Shown in pieces: positions 44,190-52,591 of a stretch of 64,000 nucleotides of DNA (within the stretch, counting starts at the first letter, position 1; every line of letters begins with the position of its first letter). A program made the position numbers and the translations under genes. Where the stretch lies: contig NZ_FOXO01000019.1 in NCBI RefSeq assembly GCF_900115735.1, positions 17,669-81,668 of the forward strand. The letters run 5' to 3'. Source of the DNA: Butyrivibrio proteoclasticus. GTDB taxonomy: Bacteria > Bacillota > Clostridia > Lachnospirales > Lachnospiraceae. Below the pieces are notes generated by a model that was given only the letters and a program-made list of their open reading frames with translations, was not told where the DNA came from and did no database searches.

Positions 44190-44365
44190 TCGTCTTTTCC
44201 AATAATTATCAAGATGGTAAAAAGTTGTTTGAAAATCTGGATATATGGAAAAGTAAGGAATATCATGCTCTTCTTGGTAAGTATCCTGTTATATTTATTT
44301 CATTGCCAATGTTAAAGAACCTGACTATGAGGGAGCAATACGGAGTATATGCTCAATAATATCTG
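44190..44365 (+). pseudogene. Fragment duplicated from the HTH-AAA-ATPase gene
   Basis: About 170 bases match 49152-49316 of the intact gene at 48770 with few changes (YQDGKKLFENLDIWKSKEYH, then ALLGKYPVIFIS). It lies in the opposite orientation to the remnant on its left. A frameshift after FIS and a stop end it. Confidence 0.85.
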
Positions 44366-44478
44366 CAAACATGCGCTGGAAGGAAAGATGCTGATAGCAT
44401 TTGTTGCACTCATCATCAGAAACCGCATGTACACAAAGCTCAAGGATGCAGAGGAAGAAATGCTGGAGAAGCCTAATT
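44366..44478 (+). pseudogene. 3' scrap of an IS transposase
   Basis: The frame ALEGKMLIAFVALIIRNRMY followed by TKLKDAEEEMLEKPNL resembles residues near 480 of the transposase at 44628 (FIEFIALIIRNKIYTCLKDE). It is the end of a second, related element and is cut by the insertion of the intact IS on its right. Confidence 0.65.
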
Positions 44479-44479
44479 T
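44475..44479 (+). repeat. 5-bp target-site duplication AATTT (pairs with 46671-46675)
   Basis: AATTT borders both ends of the IS. AT-rich sequence could match by chance, but it fits exactly at the ends defined by the inverted repeats. Confidence 0.7.
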
Positions 44480-44627
44480 GTGAACTTCCGCGATAATTAA
44501 CTCTCGGCAGCCAAATTGAGAGGCGAAAAAATCGGAAAAACCCAGATTTTATGCGGATTTCGCTTGATTTTGAGTGGGAAACATGGTAATATAATAGAGA
44601 AGTAATTACATCTCTATGGAGGTTGCC

Positions 44628-46358
44628 ATGTATATGAATTTCCTTGTGAAGATACCGACTGGGGAAAACGGTATCAGAATAAAAAATATCAAGGGAACTA
44701 CCTACGTGTACTATGCGTATGAGAGAAAGTATGACCCTGACAAGAAGTATTCCGTTCCCAAGACCACATCTATCGGAAGACGTGATGATGAGCACCTTGA
44801 CATGATGTATCCTAATGCTAACTGCATGAAGTTCTTTCCGGATATAGAGATCCCTGAAGAACTGGAAGGGGATACCAGCCGCAGCAGTTGCCTGAATGTT
44901 GGAGCATTTTTTGTAATCAGGAAGATCATTGCCAGCTATCATATCGACGAGATGGTTAATCGTATTGTTGGCAAGGATGCCGGACTGTTTCTTGATCTTG
45001 CTGCATATAGCATTCTAACTGAGAACAATGCTGGTCAGTATTATCCTGACTATGCTTATAAACATCCTCTCTTTACAAAAGGGATGCATGTCTATAGTGA
45101 TTCAAAGATTTCAGACTTCCTTGGCCAGGACATGACTGATGCAAGGATTGCTTTCCTTAATGAATGGAATAAGAACCGGGATCACAGATCAAAGATTTAT
45201 GTTTCTTATGATTCAACCAATAAGCACTGCCAGGCAGGTGATATAGATTTTGCTGAGATAGGACATGAAAAGGATAAGCAGGGTAAGCCAATCTTCAATT
45301 ATGCTGTGGCTTATGACAGGAATAACAATGAGCCCCTTTTCTATGAGGACTATCCGGGTAGCATCAATGACGTGTCACAGCTTCAGTACATGCTGGAAAA
45401 GGTGGAAGGCTATGGCTATAAAAATATAGGATTCATCCTCGACAGGGGATATTTCAGTGAGGCAAACATTCACTACATGGATCACCACGGCTACGGCTTT
45501 GTAATCATGGTCAAGGGCATGAAGGACCTTGTGAGTGATCTTGTTTTAAAACATAGAGGCAGCTTTGAGCAGAGCAGGGCAACCAGCATAAGATTCTATA
45601 AAGTCAATGGAATGACAGTTAAGATGCAGCTGTTTCCTTCGGATGAAAAGGACAGATATTTCCACATATACTACAATGACAGAAAACATGCAGCAGAACG
45701 CGAGAATGTAGAGAGAAAGATAGACAGGATAGTCGAGTTCCTGGAAAAGAACAGGGGCAAGAAGATACCCCCAAGTCCAAACATTGAGAAATACTTCAAG
45801 CTTGAGATTTACAATAAGGGCAAGGAAGATGAACGACTCCTTGCATGGCGCGAACGCACTAATGTCATAGACAGGGAGATTGCACTCTGTGGATACTTTG
45901 TACTTATCACATCAGAGTCCATGACAGCGGAAGAAGCAATAAACCTGTATAAGAGCAGGGATGTTTCCGAAAAACTGTTCCGCGGAGATAAATCATATAT
46001 GGGAGCAAGGGCAGAAAGGGTTTATGGAAATGAATCTCTGGAGACCAAGCTTTTCATAGAGTTCATAGCTCTTATCATACGTAATAAGATATATACATGC
46101 CTTAAGGATGAAGTAAAGGAGAGTGGACAGAAAGAGAATTACATGACAGTTCCTGATGCACTTAAGGAACTTGAAAAGATAGAGATGATAAAGTCCTCTG
46201 ACAATACATACAGGATAGATCACGCAGTAAGTGCTACTCAGAAAGCAATACTGAAGGCATTCGGGATGAATGCAGCAGACATAAAGACGCTGGGAAGAGC
46301 ACTCGGAGAAGATCTAAAGAATGTAACTGTTAAGGCAAATGCAGAGAGGGAGGACTGA
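44628..46358 (+). CDS. IS1634/IS4-type DDE transposase
   Basis: A 576-residue transposase. VYVSYDSTNKHCQAGDID has the first catalytic aspartate, NIGFILDRGYFSEANIHYM the second, and EEAINLYKSRDVSEKLFRG the Y-x-x-R-x-x-x-E-K-x-F glutamate helix. All three are present and the frame is complete, so it may be active. ATG 44628 is chosen, because GGAGG lies just before it and is part of the earlier ATG 44616 (ATGGAGG); ATG 44634 is also possible. A small coiled-coil gene follows 4 bases later. Confidence 0.87.
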   Translation: MYMNFLVKIPTGENGIRIKNIKGTTYVYYAYERKYDPDKKYSVPKTTSIGRRDDEHLDMMYPNANCMKFFPDIEIPEELEGDTSRSSCLNVGAFFVIRKIIASYHIDEMVNRIVGKDAGLFLDLAAYSILTENNAGQYYPDYAYKHPLFTKGMHVYSDSKISDFLGQDMTDARIAFLNEWNKNRDHRSKIYVSYDSTNKHCQAGDIDFAEIGHEKDKQGKPIFNYAVAYDRNNNEPLFYEDYPGSINDVSQLQYMLEKVEGYGYKNIGFILDRGYFSEANIHYMDHHGYGFVIMVKGMKDLVSDLVLKHRGSFEQSRATSIRFYKVNGMTVKMQLFPSDEKDRYFHIYYNDRKHAAERENVERKIDRIVEFLEKNRGKKIPPSPNIEKYFKLEIYNKGKEDERLLAWRERTNVIDREIALCGYFVLITSESMTAEEAINLYKSRDVSEKLFRGDKSYMGARAERVYGNESLETKLFIEFIALIIRNKIYTCLKDEVKESGQKENYMTVPDALKELEKIEMIKSSDNTYRIDHAVSATQKAILKAFGMNAADIKTLGRALGEDLKNVTVKANAERED

Positions 46359-46362
46359 TATC

Positions 46363-46581
46363 ATGGCAAGAACAAGTTTAGACGATAGAATCAAGAAGCA
46401 GGAAGAGGCAGTATTTAAGGCAAAAGACAGATATGAAGCAGAGCTTAAAGAACTGGACAAGCTCATAACAAAGCGCAGGGAACTTGAGAGCAAGGAACTG
46501 GTGAAGGCTTTCGAGAAGAGCAAGAAGTCACTTAAAGAGATCATAGAATTCATGAAAGGGGACGCTGATGAGGAGAATTAA
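46363..46581 (+). CDS. IS-borne small coiled-coil protein
   Basis: A 72-residue, highly charged protein predicted to be one long helix or coiled coil (ARTSLDDRIKKQEEAVF, then ELKELDKLITKRRELESKEL). It lies inside the IS, 4 bases after the transposase stop and before the right inverted repeat. ATG 46363 gives the start; ATG 46339 lies within the transposase. It resembles DUF4315-type small proteins in composition only. It may assist or regulate transposition, but this is inference. Confidence 0.7.
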   Translation: MARTSLDDRIKKQEEAVFKAKDRYEAELKELDKLITKRRELESKELVKAFEKSKKSLKEIIEFMKGDADEEN

Positions 46582-46744
46582 AAATTAAAAATCATCAACC
46601 CTGCATTAAGAGATTTTTAGAGGAAATCTACCGGAAGTGACGACGAGAGTTAAAAAGATAGGAAGTTAACAATTTTCTATAAATAACAATGAATGATCTA
46701 AATATATCAGTGTTTATACATAACATAATTAGATTTTTTGTTCT

Positions 46745-46773
46745 TTGACAATTAAATACTTAAATCATATTAT
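46745..46773 (+). promoter_or_regulatory. Promoter of the JAMM protease gene
   Basis: A consensus TTGACA at 46745-46750 and TATTAT at 46768-46773 with exactly 17 bases between. The transcript would start near 46780, leaving about 140 bases of leader. Confidence 0.75.
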
Positions 46774-46813
46774 GATAGCTTTTCTATACTTGATAAAAAT
46801 AAAGTAATATGAT

Positions 46814-46913
46814 ATCCTTTCAAAGTTGCGCTTCGCGCAGAGTCTTATCCATTCGGAAATGGCAATGTTTTCTGCATATGCCTTTTTCACAGGAATTAGA
46901 ATTTTGAAAGGAT
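46814..46913 (+). promoter_or_regulatory. Structured 5' leader that can hide the ribosome binding site
   Basis: ATCCTTTCAAA (46814-46824) is the exact complement of TTTGAAAGGAT (46903-46913), which contains the ribosome binding site GAAAGGA. Between the arms lie the hairpins GCGC-TTC-GCGC (46828-46838) and CCATT-CGGA-AATGG (46849-46862) and the palindrome GCATATGC near 46874. The arrangement is a multi-branch junction closed by a stem that would block translation. Confidence 0.5.
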
Positions 46914-46922
46914 TATTTGCTT

Positions 46923-47507
46923 ATGAATAATGAACAAGAAGAACAAAGGTATGGCAGATGCAAGGATACATGTATTGATCATACCTATATATCTGGCGGA
47001 GAATTTAGAAAGAAGTTTGACCAAATATCTGATTCACCGGAATTAAATAAGCTATTGTATAACTTGGCAAAAAAGATGCTATTTCATAGAAGCGGGACAA
47101 ACTATGAAGATATGTATTGGATAGATGCGGAAAGCGTTGAAGTTGTAGCTCAAGTTACGGATTCGATAGAGGAATCCAGAGTAATTTATCCACATAACAT
47201 TGTAAATTTCTTAAAGATGCATTCTGGATTAGTAACCATTCATTCGCATCCAGCAGGATTACCGCCAAGTATTGAGGATTTTAATTCGAATTATATATAT
47301 GGTTATAATTTAGGAATAGTTATTGGGCATAATGGTAAATTATATCTATATAACAGTAATGAGGAAATTGATAAATTATATTTTGAGTTAAAAGTTGAAT
47401 TATATAGATCGCTTGGATATAATGAAAGTGAATCTAGAGAAAAAGCAATAAAGTTTTGCATGGAGAAGTTCGATATTAACTATAAGGAGGTGACAATAGA
47501 TGAATAA
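46923..47507 (+). CDS. JAB/JAMM-type metalloprotease domain protein
   Basis: A 194-residue protein with a JAMM-like zinc motif: VTIHSHPAGLPPSIEDF, giving H-x-H and the S-x-x-D end, with one residue fewer between than in RadC-like forms. This shorter HPxxxPPSxxD version occurs in bacterial JAB proteins linked to phage and polymorphic toxin systems. A glutamate upstream (SVEVVAQVTDSIEES region) could act as catalytic base. ATG 46923 is preferred, with AAAGGA upstream; TTG 46917 is possible. It has its own promoter and leader, and overlaps a 59-residue gene. Confidence 0.78.
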   Translation: MNNEQEEQRYGRCKDTCIDHTYISGGEFRKKFDQISDSPELNKLLYNLAKKMLFHRSGTNYEDMYWIDAESVEVVAQVTDSIEESRVIYPHNIVNFLKMHSGLVTIHSHPAGLPPSIEDFNSNYIYGYNLGIVIGHNGKLYLYNSNEEIDKLYFELKVELYRSLGYNESESREKAIKFCMEKFDINYKEVTIDE

Positions 47508-47679
47508 GTATAACGAATATGAATCAGTATATGAAGATGATAGAAATATTATTCCTGATTGTGTTTTTTCGATGTCACCTGAGGAAAGAGAGGCTGAGGA
47601 ACAGAGATTGTTCCGTGAAATGAAAGAGCATCCCTGTAAAAAGAAAAAGCCAGCATGCAGTGTGCAATTTAATATTTGA
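47500..47679 (+). CDS. 59-residue partner of the JAMM protein
   Basis: A short gene starting 8 bases before the JAMM stop, with a near-perfect AAGGAGG 9 bases before its ATG. The protein is acidic in the first half (YNEYESVYEDDRNIIPD), then has SPEEREAEEQRLFREMKEHP and a lysine-rich C-terminal part with two cysteines. I recognise no family. The strong ribosome binding site and coupling make it a real gene and a likely partner, substrate or antidote of the JAMM protein. Confidence 0.7.
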   Translation: MNKYNEYESVYEDDRNIIPDCVFSMSPEEREAEEQRLFREMKEHPCKKKKPACSVQFNI

Positions 47680-47711
47680 TTAGAAAGATTGGCTGAGATA
47701 ATTCGATTATT

Positions 47712-47746
47712 AAACTTCCCGCACTTTTTACAATGTGGGAAGTTTT
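47712..47746 (+). terminator. Terminator of the JAMM operon
   Basis: AAACTTCCC-GCAC pairs with GTGGGAAGTTT (one bulged G), followed by a short T-rich stretch, about 35 bases after the small gene. Confidence 0.65.
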
Positions 47747-47917
47747 ATATCAGTAATTATAACCACGCACAATAATGTGGACACCACCATAGAGGAATGC
47801 ATAGAAAGTCTCTGGAATGGAATAATCAATGAAATCGAAGTCATTGCGGTAGACGTTAATTCCACAGACGGCATAAAGGCTGTTTTATCAGAGATGCAGC
47901 TGAGGATGACCAGATAA
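47735..47917 (+). pseudogene. N-terminal scrap of a GT2 glycosyltransferase
   Basis: The frame reads ISVIITTHNNVDTTIEECIE and EVIAVDVNSTDGIKAVLSE, clearly the first strand-helix and the D-x-S-T-D-G loop of a family 2 glycosyltransferase. It stops after about 60 residues, and no later part is found. Another hairpin follows (AAGCCCT-A-CTGA paired with TCAG-C-AGGGCTT, 47917-47961). Confidence 0.75.
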
Positions 47918-47961
47918 GCCCTACTGAGTTGCTTGCCGAAAGCATTTCAGCAGGGCTTTGA

Positions 47962-48100
47962 TTTTGAGTGGTAAAATGACTGGAAGTTAAGAATAATCTT
48001 TTAGTTCCGGAGGACATAGAGTGGGAGAAACTTTAACATTATCCACACTTCCAATGGGAGAGGGCTGTAAGACAACAAAATCTCTTTTCACCTGTATTAT
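47962..48100. other. Short gap, nothing identified
   Basis: About 140 bases between the hairpin and the stop of the convergent Uma2 remnant. I see no gene, promoter or repeat here. Confidence 0.3.
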
Positions 48101-48655
48101 TTACAACAAAAACTCTATCTCATCCAAAATAGGCTTGAAATCAATCTGGAGTCTTCCGTCATATAATCCTACTGGCACTTTGTCCTTGAAACCATAAATG
48201 GATACATCAAAGTCGTGGGCGAAGTCATAAACTATGATCTTAAGTTTGTCCGGATCTACCATCCAATATTCTTTTACACCGGCTTTTTCATATTTGGCGA
48301 GTTTGAGAGACATGTCTTTTCTTCTGGTTGTAGAAGATAAAACCTCTACAATAAAGTCCGGGCATCCAAATATATTTTTCTTAACTATCTTATCTTTTTG
48401 GCAGATGATCATGACGTCTGGCTGGACCATGGTCTTATCATCCATATCTAATTGCACATCACATGGAGCTATAAAAACCATGCAGTTGCCCTTATTTTCA
48501 TCGATGAATTTTTTTATCTGAATGGATATGTTCAGTGATATTATCTGATGAATCGTAGATGGGGCACTCATGTCATAGAAAACACCATCAATCAGCTCTA
48601 CTCTCTGATCGTCAGGAAGAGCGTAGTAATCATCAAGAGTGTATTCCCCGGGCTT
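48101..48655 (-). pseudogene. Uma2-family endonuclease gene, 5'-truncated
   Basis: Minus strand. The open frame runs from 48655 but has no start codon before ATG 48571. The lost part begins EYTLDDYYALPDDQRVELID, which is the normal N-terminus of Uma2 (DUF820) PD-(D/E)XK proteins. The core is present: QPDVMIICQKDKI, PDFIVEVLSSTTRRKDMSLK and KYEKAGVKEYWMVDPDKLKI, including the D-x(n)-E-V-L catalytic region. An internal start at 48571 has no clear ribosome binding site and would lack the first helix. The truncation meets the operator region of the next, divergent gene. Confidence 0.72.
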
Positions 48656-48680
48656 TTATCCACAGATGCTCCTAATGGAT

Positions 48681-48752
48681 AAATAGCAATTAAATTGCTA
48701 TTTTTATACACGTAAAATTGCAATATTGCTATTTTTACCTTATAATTGCTAT
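48681..48752 (+). promoter_or_regulatory. Promoter and TTGCTAT operator array of the HTH-AAA gene
   Basis: A promoter TTGCAA (48718-48723), 17 bases, TATAAT (48741-48746) is overlapped by repeated heptamers. ATAGCAA at 48683-48689 and TTGCTAT at 48695-48701 form a perfect 11-bp inverted repeat with one central base (48681-48703). Further TTGCTAT copies are at 48726-48732 and 48746-48752, between and over the promoter boxes. The gene product has an N-terminal DNA-binding domain, so self-repression is likely. Confidence 0.7.
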
Positions 48753-48769
48753 ATAAGAGGAGAATTTTT

Positions 48770-50647
48770 ATGAGCAATATTGAAATAAAGGAACTGCAAC
48801 AGTTAAAAAAAGAGTCCAAACTAACATATTCAGATATAGCATCTATGGCAGAATTGCCACTTAGTACTGTTCAAAAAGTCCTTGGGGGGAAAATAAAATC
48901 TCCGAGACCAGCAACTTTGGAAGCAATAGAAGATGCACTTCATAGATCAAATCCTGTAATTGGCGATCACAGAGAGATATCGATAGGCAATCAGGATTTT
49001 GCTTCAATTATCGAGAATAACTATTTTTATATAGATAAGACATCCTTTATCAGGGAATGGTGGGATAAAGGAGATGTTGTGACGCTTATCACAAGACCGA
49101 GAAGATTTGGTAAAACACTGAATTTAAGCATGGTTAACTATTTCTTTTCCAATAAGTATCAAGATGGTAAAAAGTGGTTTGAAAATCTGGATATATGGAA
49201 AAACAAGGAATATCATGCTCTTCTTGGTAAGTATCCTGTTATTTTTATTTCTTTTGCCAATGTTAAAGAACCTGACTATGATGGAGCAATACGGAGTATA
49301 TGTTCAATAATATCTGAATTATTCAGGGGATTCAGGGAAATAGTCAGAAATGAGAGTTTACTTGAAGCAGATATAGAATATTTCAATGGCATTATGGAAG
49401 AATGTAAGGAAGAACAAGCATCGGGAGCAATCAATAGATTGAGTCGTCTCCTCTTTGAATGCTATGGAGAAAAAGTTCTAATATTATTAGATGAATACGA
49501 TACTCCGATGCAAGAAGCCTATGTGAATGGGTATTGGGATAAAATCTCTTCATTTATCAGGAACTTGTTCAATTCGACTTTTAAGACTAATCCATATATG
49601 CTTCGTGGATTGATGAGCGGTATAACGAGAATATCAAAGGAATCAATCTTTTCTGATCTTAATAACCTCAGGGTTATTACAACAACTTCAGAAACGTATG
49701 CAGATAAATTCGGATTTACTCAAGAGGAAGTGGATCATGCTCTTGAAGCATTTGGTATTAAGGAAAAAGAAGAAGTAAAAAAATGGTATGACGGTTTCCA
49801 TTTTGGAAACGTATGTGAGATGTACAACCCATGGTCAGTCCTTTCGTTTCTCGATGAAAAAAGAATCGCAACATATTGGGCGAATACCAGTAGTAACAGT
49901 CTGGTAAGCAAATTGATCCGTGAAGGCGACAGGGGGATAAAAAGTGATTTTGAATGTCTCCTAAATGATGGAATAATTGAAAAAGAATTAGATGAAGAGA
50001 TAGTGTATAGCAATCTTGATTCTGCAGCGGACGGAATATGGAGTCTTTTACTTGCAAGTGGCTATTTAAAAGCAACAGAGATAATTGCTGATGAAAATGG
50101 ATTGTACTATGGCAAGTACAAATTAAGACTTACTAATCAGGAAGTAAAAACCATGTTTCAAAAGATGGTAAGCAGCTGGTTTAAAGCTTGTGGCTCGAAT
50201 TACAATGATTTAATTAAGGCACTATTGGTAAAAGATATCAAAGCAATGAATTACTATATGAATCAGGTGGCTTTGTCTACCTTTAGCTTTTTTGACACCG
50301 GGAAAAATGTTTCCGGATCGTCACCTGAGCGATTTTATCATGGATTTATTCTGGGACTCCTTGTGGATCTGCGAGATGAGTATATCGTAAAGTCCAACAG
50401 AGAGTCAGGCTTTGGAAGATACGATGTAGTTATTGAACCCAAGAATAAGTCAAAAGATGCATTTATACTGGAGTTTAAAGTTCATGATGCAGATGAAGAG
50501 AGTACCATGGAAGATACAGTTATTGCGGCTAAGAAACAGATAGCAGAGAAACAGTATTCGGTAGACTTGGAGAATGCAGGCGTTAAAAAGAAGAATATCT
50601 ACAGTTATGGATTTGCATTTGAAGGAAAGAAAGTTTTGATTGGTTAA
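48770..50647 (+). CDS. HTH-fused AAA-ATPase-like protein with PD-(D/E)XK domain
   Basis: A 625-residue protein. Residues 1-65 are an XRE-type helix-turn-helix (LTYSDIASMAELPLSTVQKV). Then comes the AAA-ATPase_like domain: ITRPRRFGKTLNLSM is Walker A, and VLILLDEYDTPMQEAY is Walker B. KKWYDGFHFGNVCEMYNPWS is the conserved middle part. The C-terminal nuclease-like domain has GRYDVVIEPKNKSKDAFILE with the D...ExK pattern. ATG 48770 has GAGGAG close upstream and starts about 20 bases after the promoter. Compared with the gene at 6854 the HTH is extra. A 170-base piece of this gene is duplicated at 44190. Confidence 0.87.
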   Translation: MSNIEIKELQQLKKESKLTYSDIASMAELPLSTVQKVLGGKIKSPRPATLEAIEDALHRSNPVIGDHREISIGNQDFASIIENNYFYIDKTSFIREWWDKGDVVTLITRPRRFGKTLNLSMVNYFFSNKYQDGKKWFENLDIWKNKEYHALLGKYPVIFISFANVKEPDYDGAIRSICSIISELFRGFREIVRNESLLEADIEYFNGIMEECKEEQASGAINRLSRLLFECYGEKVLILLDEYDTPMQEAYVNGYWDKISSFIRNLFNSTFKTNPYMLRGLMSGITRISKESIFSDLNNLRVITTTSETYADKFGFTQEEVDHALEAFGIKEKEEVKKWYDGFHFGNVCEMYNPWSVLSFLDEKRIATYWANTSSNSLVSKLIREGDRGIKSDFECLLNDGIIEKELDEEIVYSNLDSAADGIWSLLLASGYLKATEIIADENGLYYGKYKLRLTNQEVKTMFQKMVSSWFKACGSNYNDLIKALLVKDIKAMNYYMNQVALSTFSFFDTGKNVSGSSPERFYHGFILGLLVDLRDEYIVKSNRESGFGRYDVVIEPKNKSKDAFILEFKVHDADEESTMEDTVIAAKKQIAEKQYSVDLENAGVKKKNIYSYGFAFEGKKVLIG

Positions 50648-50737
50648 CGATATTAAGCAGATTTATTACTAAGAAGTATATAAGAGTATATAATTGAAAT
50701 GTAAGTATATAAAAGTAAATAAGAAAGCGAGGCGCCT

Positions 50738-51448
50738 ATGAATATAGCAATTATTCTTGCCGGCGGGATCGGCAGCAGGATTGGATCGGAAGTACCAAAG
50801 CAGTTTGTGGAGTTGTCTGGACAGATGATGATCATGCATAGCATGGCGCCCTTTGGCAGATCTATGTATGTCAACAATATTCTGATCGTGGCTGCTGAGG
50901 AGTGGCGCGACAGGATTGAAGATGCTGTTGCGGACGAGCCGAATATAAGTGAGAAGATCCTGGGATTTTCTGATCCGGGGGATAACAGGCAGCTTTCTAT
51001 CTATAATGCGTTAAAAGAAATAGAGAAAATGGAACTTGGTGACATGGTGGACAATGTTATTATCCATGATGCAGCGCGGCCTTTTGTTACAGAAGAGATG
51101 ATAGAGGAGTGTTTTAAGGCACTTGAAAAACATGATGGTGCGATGCCTGTTCTTCCTATGAATGATACTGTGTATTTCAGCAGGACAGGGGCCCGTGTGG
51201 ACGAGCTGCTTAACCGCAATACTATTTTTGCCGGGCAGGCGCCGGAAGCTTTTAATTATAAGAAGTATTTAGAGGGTAATGAAGCTCTTTTGCCCGATAA
51301 GATCAGAATGATAAAGGGCTCCACAGAACCTGCTGTAATGGCGGGGATGGACGTTGCCATGATTCCGGGAGATCAGAGGAACTTCAAGGTGACAACACAG
51401 GTGGATCTTGACAGAGCAGAAGAGATTATGAGGGAAAACTATCTATGA
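50738..51448 (+). CDS. IspD/TarI-type cytidylyltransferase
   Basis: A 236-residue CTP-dependent nucleotidyltransferase. AIILAGGIGSRIGSEVPKQF is the CTP-binding start, VIIHDAARPFVTEEMIEECF the middle motif, and FKVTTQVDLDRAEEI the end. Sequence alone cannot separate IspD (methylerythritol phosphate) from TarI/Bcs1-like (ribitol or other polyol phosphate) enzymes. The 4-base overlap with a TarJ-type dehydrogenase favours a CDP-polyol role in teichoic acid-like polymer synthesis. The upstream DNA has three AGTATATA-like repeats near 50680-50720. Confidence 0.82.
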   Translation: MNIAIILAGGIGSRIGSEVPKQFVELSGQMMIMHSMAPFGRSMYVNNILIVAAEEWRDRIEDAVADEPNISEKILGFSDPGDNRQLSIYNALKEIEKMELGDMVDNVIIHDAARPFVTEEMIEECFKALEKHDGAMPVLPMNDTVYFSRTGARVDELLNRNTIFAGQAPEAFNYKKYLEGNEALLPDKIRMIKGSTEPAVMAGMDVAMIPGDQRNFKVTTQVDLDRAEEIMRENYL

Positions 51449-52512
51449 AAGCGCAAGTTCTTTATGGAATAGATAATATGAAGTACGTGGAAGTTAATGA
51501 CCCGAGGCCCAAGGCAGGTGAGGCGCTTATCAAGGTGCGCAAGTGCGGTATTTGCGGCTCTGACGTACCGCGCGTTTTTAAGACCGGCGCCCACAATATG
51601 CCAATTGTTCCGGGGCATGAATTCATGGGAATTGTGGAAAAGTGTGACGATAATCCTGAAATTGTGGGTAAAAGAGTTGGAGTTTTTCCGCTTATTCCCT
51701 GCATGAAATGCAGGCAGTGCAAATCTCGGCATTATGAGATGTGTGAAAACTATAATTATCTGGGTTCAAGGTGTGACGGTGGATTTGGAGAGTATGTCTG
51801 CGCGCCCTTGTGGAATCTTTTACCCATCCCTGATGAAGTGACAGATGACGAGGCTGCTATGCTTGAGCCAATGTGCGTTGCAGTGCATGCGCTGAGGAAA
51901 CTTGGACTTGTCGGAGATGGATTTGAAGCGGAAACAGAAAAAAATATCGTAATCTGCGGCCTTGGGACCATTGGACTTCTTGTTGCAATGCTCCTAAAAG
52001 ATGCAGGATACCGAAATGTCTTTTTCATAGGAAATAAGAATGTTCAAAAAGAGATGATAAAGCAGGTTGGTTATAGTGAGGATCACTTCTGCGATGTGAG
52101 ATATGGTGCGCCTTCATCTTTTGTAAATGAAAAGACGGATGGTAATGGTGCGGACTACTACCTTGAGTGCATCGGAAGGTCGGAAAGCTACGCTCAGGCA
52201 GTTAATCTGACGTCTCCCCTTGGAAAGGTTATGCTTGTTGGCAATCCTGCCTCAGACATGGAACTGCCAAGGAATGTTTACTGGAAGATATTGAGAAACC
52301 AAATGACCTTGATGGGAACATGGAATTCTTCGTATCCTGACGACTGGAATTATGCATTAGAGCGACTTGCGACTTGGCATAAGAGTGAGCAGGCTTTTTC
52401 TCCGACAATGCTTATAACTCACAGGTTTGATCTTGAGCACATGCAGGAAGGGCTTCAGATCATGAGAAAAAAATCAGAAGAATACATCAAGATTATGGTG
52501 GATGTAGGGTGA
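51445..52512 (+). CDS. Zinc-dependent dehydrogenase, TarJ-like
   Basis: A 355-residue medium-chain dehydrogenase. CGICGSDVPRVF and GHEFMGIVE hold the catalytic zinc ligands. CMKCRQCKSRHYEMC holds the four structural-zinc cysteines. IVICGLGTIGLLVAMLL is the NAD(P)-binding loop. TarJ reduces ribulose-5-phosphate to ribitol-5-phosphate for the TarI partner. The start overlaps the cytidylyltransferase stop (ATGA), so the pair is a typical TarI-TarJ module. Sugar-alcohol specificity is inferred. Confidence 0.82.
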   Translation: MKAQVLYGIDNMKYVEVNDPRPKAGEALIKVRKCGICGSDVPRVFKTGAHNMPIVPGHEFMGIVEKCDDNPEIVGKRVGVFPLIPCMKCRQCKSRHYEMCENYNYLGSRCDGGFGEYVCAPLWNLLPIPDEVTDDEAAMLEPMCVAVHALRKLGLVGDGFEAETEKNIVICGLGTIGLLVAMLLKDAGYRNVFFIGNKNVQKEMIKQVGYSEDHFCDVRYGAPSSFVNEKTDGNGADYYLECIGRSESYAQAVNLTSPLGKVMLVGNPASDMELPRNVYWKILRNQMTLMGTWNSSYPDDWNYALERLATWHKSEQAFSPTMLITHRFDLEHMQEGLQIMRKKSEEYIKIMVDVG

Positions 52513-52591
52513 AGTAAAAAACGAAAATTACTGACTAAGCATAATGCTGAATCAATGGGAAAAAGTGCAATTCCAAGCGAAAAACAAACAC

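Larger units (their letters stand above)
44480..46670 (+). mobile_element. Intact IS (IS1634/IS4-like) with 5-bp target duplication
   Basis: The ends form an imperfect inverted repeat of about 27 bases. Both read GT-x-AACTTCC, seven variable bases, TTAACTCTCG (44480-44506 and the complement of 46644-46670). The flanks are AATTT on both sides (44475-44479 and 46671-46675), a clean target duplication. The element holds a transposase and a small second gene. It has landed in the remnant of a related element. Confidence 0.88.

Noticed and set aside
44325..44942. 205-codon minus-strand open frame
   Set aside because: It spans the end of one IS remnant, the left end of another IS and its transposase start on the opposite strand; no protein features.
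50738..51448. Assigning ispD as the gene symbol
   Set aside because: IspD and TarI-like enzymes cannot be told apart by eye, and the TarJ-type partner points away from isoprenoid synthesis.
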